From positions 1-6,062 of the forward strand of contig CAZFQG010000273.1 of NCBI GenBank assembly GCA_964520785.1: a stretch of 6,062 nucleotides of DNA. The letters run 5' to 3'. Both the position numbers and the translations under genes were made by a program. Under the pieces are notes generated by a model. The model made no database searches. It was not told the origin of the DNA and saw only the letters and a list, made by a program, of their open reading frames with translations. The stretch's first letter is position 1, and each line of letters opens with the position of its first letter. The stretch comes from CAZFQG01 sp964520785. GTDB lineage: Bacteria; Planctomycetota; Planctomycetia; Pirellulales; Thermoguttaceae. Below are positions 5,876-6,062 of the stretch, in pieces.

Positions 5876-5924
5876 TCGCGCGAAGGGCGGCGCGGGGCCT
5901 GACCTCGCCGCCCCCCTTGCGCGA
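5876..5924 (+). other. Long GC-rich imperfect hairpin after the secreted-protein gene
   Basis: TCGCGC (5876-5881) pairs with GCGCGA (5919-5924), and the stem continues through AAGGG with CCCTT and CGGCG with CGCCG, interrupted by small bulges. It begins six bases after the stop codon and has no T-run after it. It may act with the following hairpin as a processing or 3'-end protecting structure (inference). Confidence 0.45.
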
Positions 5925-5930
5925 GTGTTT

Positions 5931-5974
5931 CCGCGAAGCGGGTCCGCCGGGCCCGCTTCGCGGCCGGCCTCTTT
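5931..5974 (+). terminator. Probable intrinsic terminator of the symporter operon
   Basis: A perfect 12-bp GC-rich stem (5931-5942 with 5952-5963) encloses a nine-base loop, and a short pyrimidine-rich tract ending CTCTTT follows at about 5969-5974. The stem is strong but the T-run is short, so termination may be partial or the hairpin may be only a transcript end-stabilising element. It lies between the secreted-protein gene and the prepilin-type gene, which argues that the latter is a separate transcription unit or an attenuated member. Confidence 0.55.
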
Positions 5975-5979
5975 CCAAG

Positions 5980-5998
5980 TAGGAATAGGAATTAGGAA
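5980..5998 (+). promoter_or_regulatory. Triple TAGGAA ribosome binding region before the prepilin-type gene
   Basis: TAGGAA occurs at 5980-5985 and 5986-5991 and again as TTAGGAA at 5992-5998. The last copy puts AGGA three to four bases upstream of ATG 6001, and the middle copy is at a more typical distance of about nine. The redundancy supports this ATG as the true start and may give strong translation. Confidence 0.5.
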
Positions 5999-6000
5999 CC

Positions 6001-6062
6001 ATGAAACGTTTCGGTTTTACCCTCGTCGAACTGCTGGTGGTCATCGCGATCATCGGCATTTT
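6001..6062 (+). CDS. Prepilin-type N-terminal methylation protein (partial, 3' end outside window)
   Basis: Only the first 20 codons are present: MKRFG, then FTLVELLVVIAIIGI. This is the class III type IV prepilin/pseudopilin signal: a short basic leader ending in Gly5, peptidase cleavage before Phe6, Glu at position +5 of the mature protein, and a hydrophobic N-terminal helix that anchors and packs the subunit. In planctomycetes this exact style of N-terminus very commonly belongs to large families of pseudopilin-like surface proteins (DUF1559 type) as well as type II secretion pseudopilins. The fragment cannot tell these apart. It has good upstream AGGA sequence and follows a terminator-like hairpin. 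Confidence 0.85.
   Translation, partial: MKRFGFTLVELLVVIAIIGI

Overview
The window looks like a chromosomal segment of a GC-rich Planctomycetota bacterium (inference). Three things suggest this: a secreted protein that combines two dockerin-like calcium-binding repeats with a C-terminal PEP-CTERM sorting tail, a prepilin-type reading frame beginning MKRFGFTLVELLVV at the right edge, and a hairpin-rich CTAGCAGCCTGTTGAAAAA element at the left edge. No mobile-element genes, tRNA, rRNA or CRISPR array were seen.

Layout. Positions 1-359 hold no gene. They contain a compact array of consecutive hairpins (53-224) bounded by inverted copies of the same 19-base end sequence, then a small GCCCC/GGGGC hairpin. 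Positions 360-2185 hold a two-gene operon on the minus strand: an XRE-cupin transcriptional regulator (1637-2185) followed 29 bases downstream by a DegT/DnrJ/EryC1/StrS-family PLP aminotransferase (360-1607). A good sigma70-like promoter for this operon lies at 2222-2250. Positions 2186-2532 are a divergent intergenic region. From 2533 two plus-strand genes overlap by ATGA: a sodium:solute symporter (2533-4404) and a secreted protein with duplicated DNRLRE-like domains, dockerin-like repeats and PEP-CTERM (4401-5870). Two GC-rich hairpins follow, the second terminator-like. A prepilin-type protein starts at 6001 and is cut by the window end.

How the parts may work together (inference): the regulator sits between its own operon and the divergent symporter gene, so it is the natural candidate for controlling both in response to a small ligand sensed by its cupin domain. 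The symporter would import a small organic solute and the aminotransferase would act on a keto compound, possibly a sugar derivative. The coupled surface protein may bind polymer or carbohydrate outside the membrane. The substrate cannot be read from the sequence. All the gene families are known; the unusual features are the combination, the translational coupling of a transporter to a PEP-CTERM protein, the degenerate metal site in the cupin, and the left-edge palindromic element.
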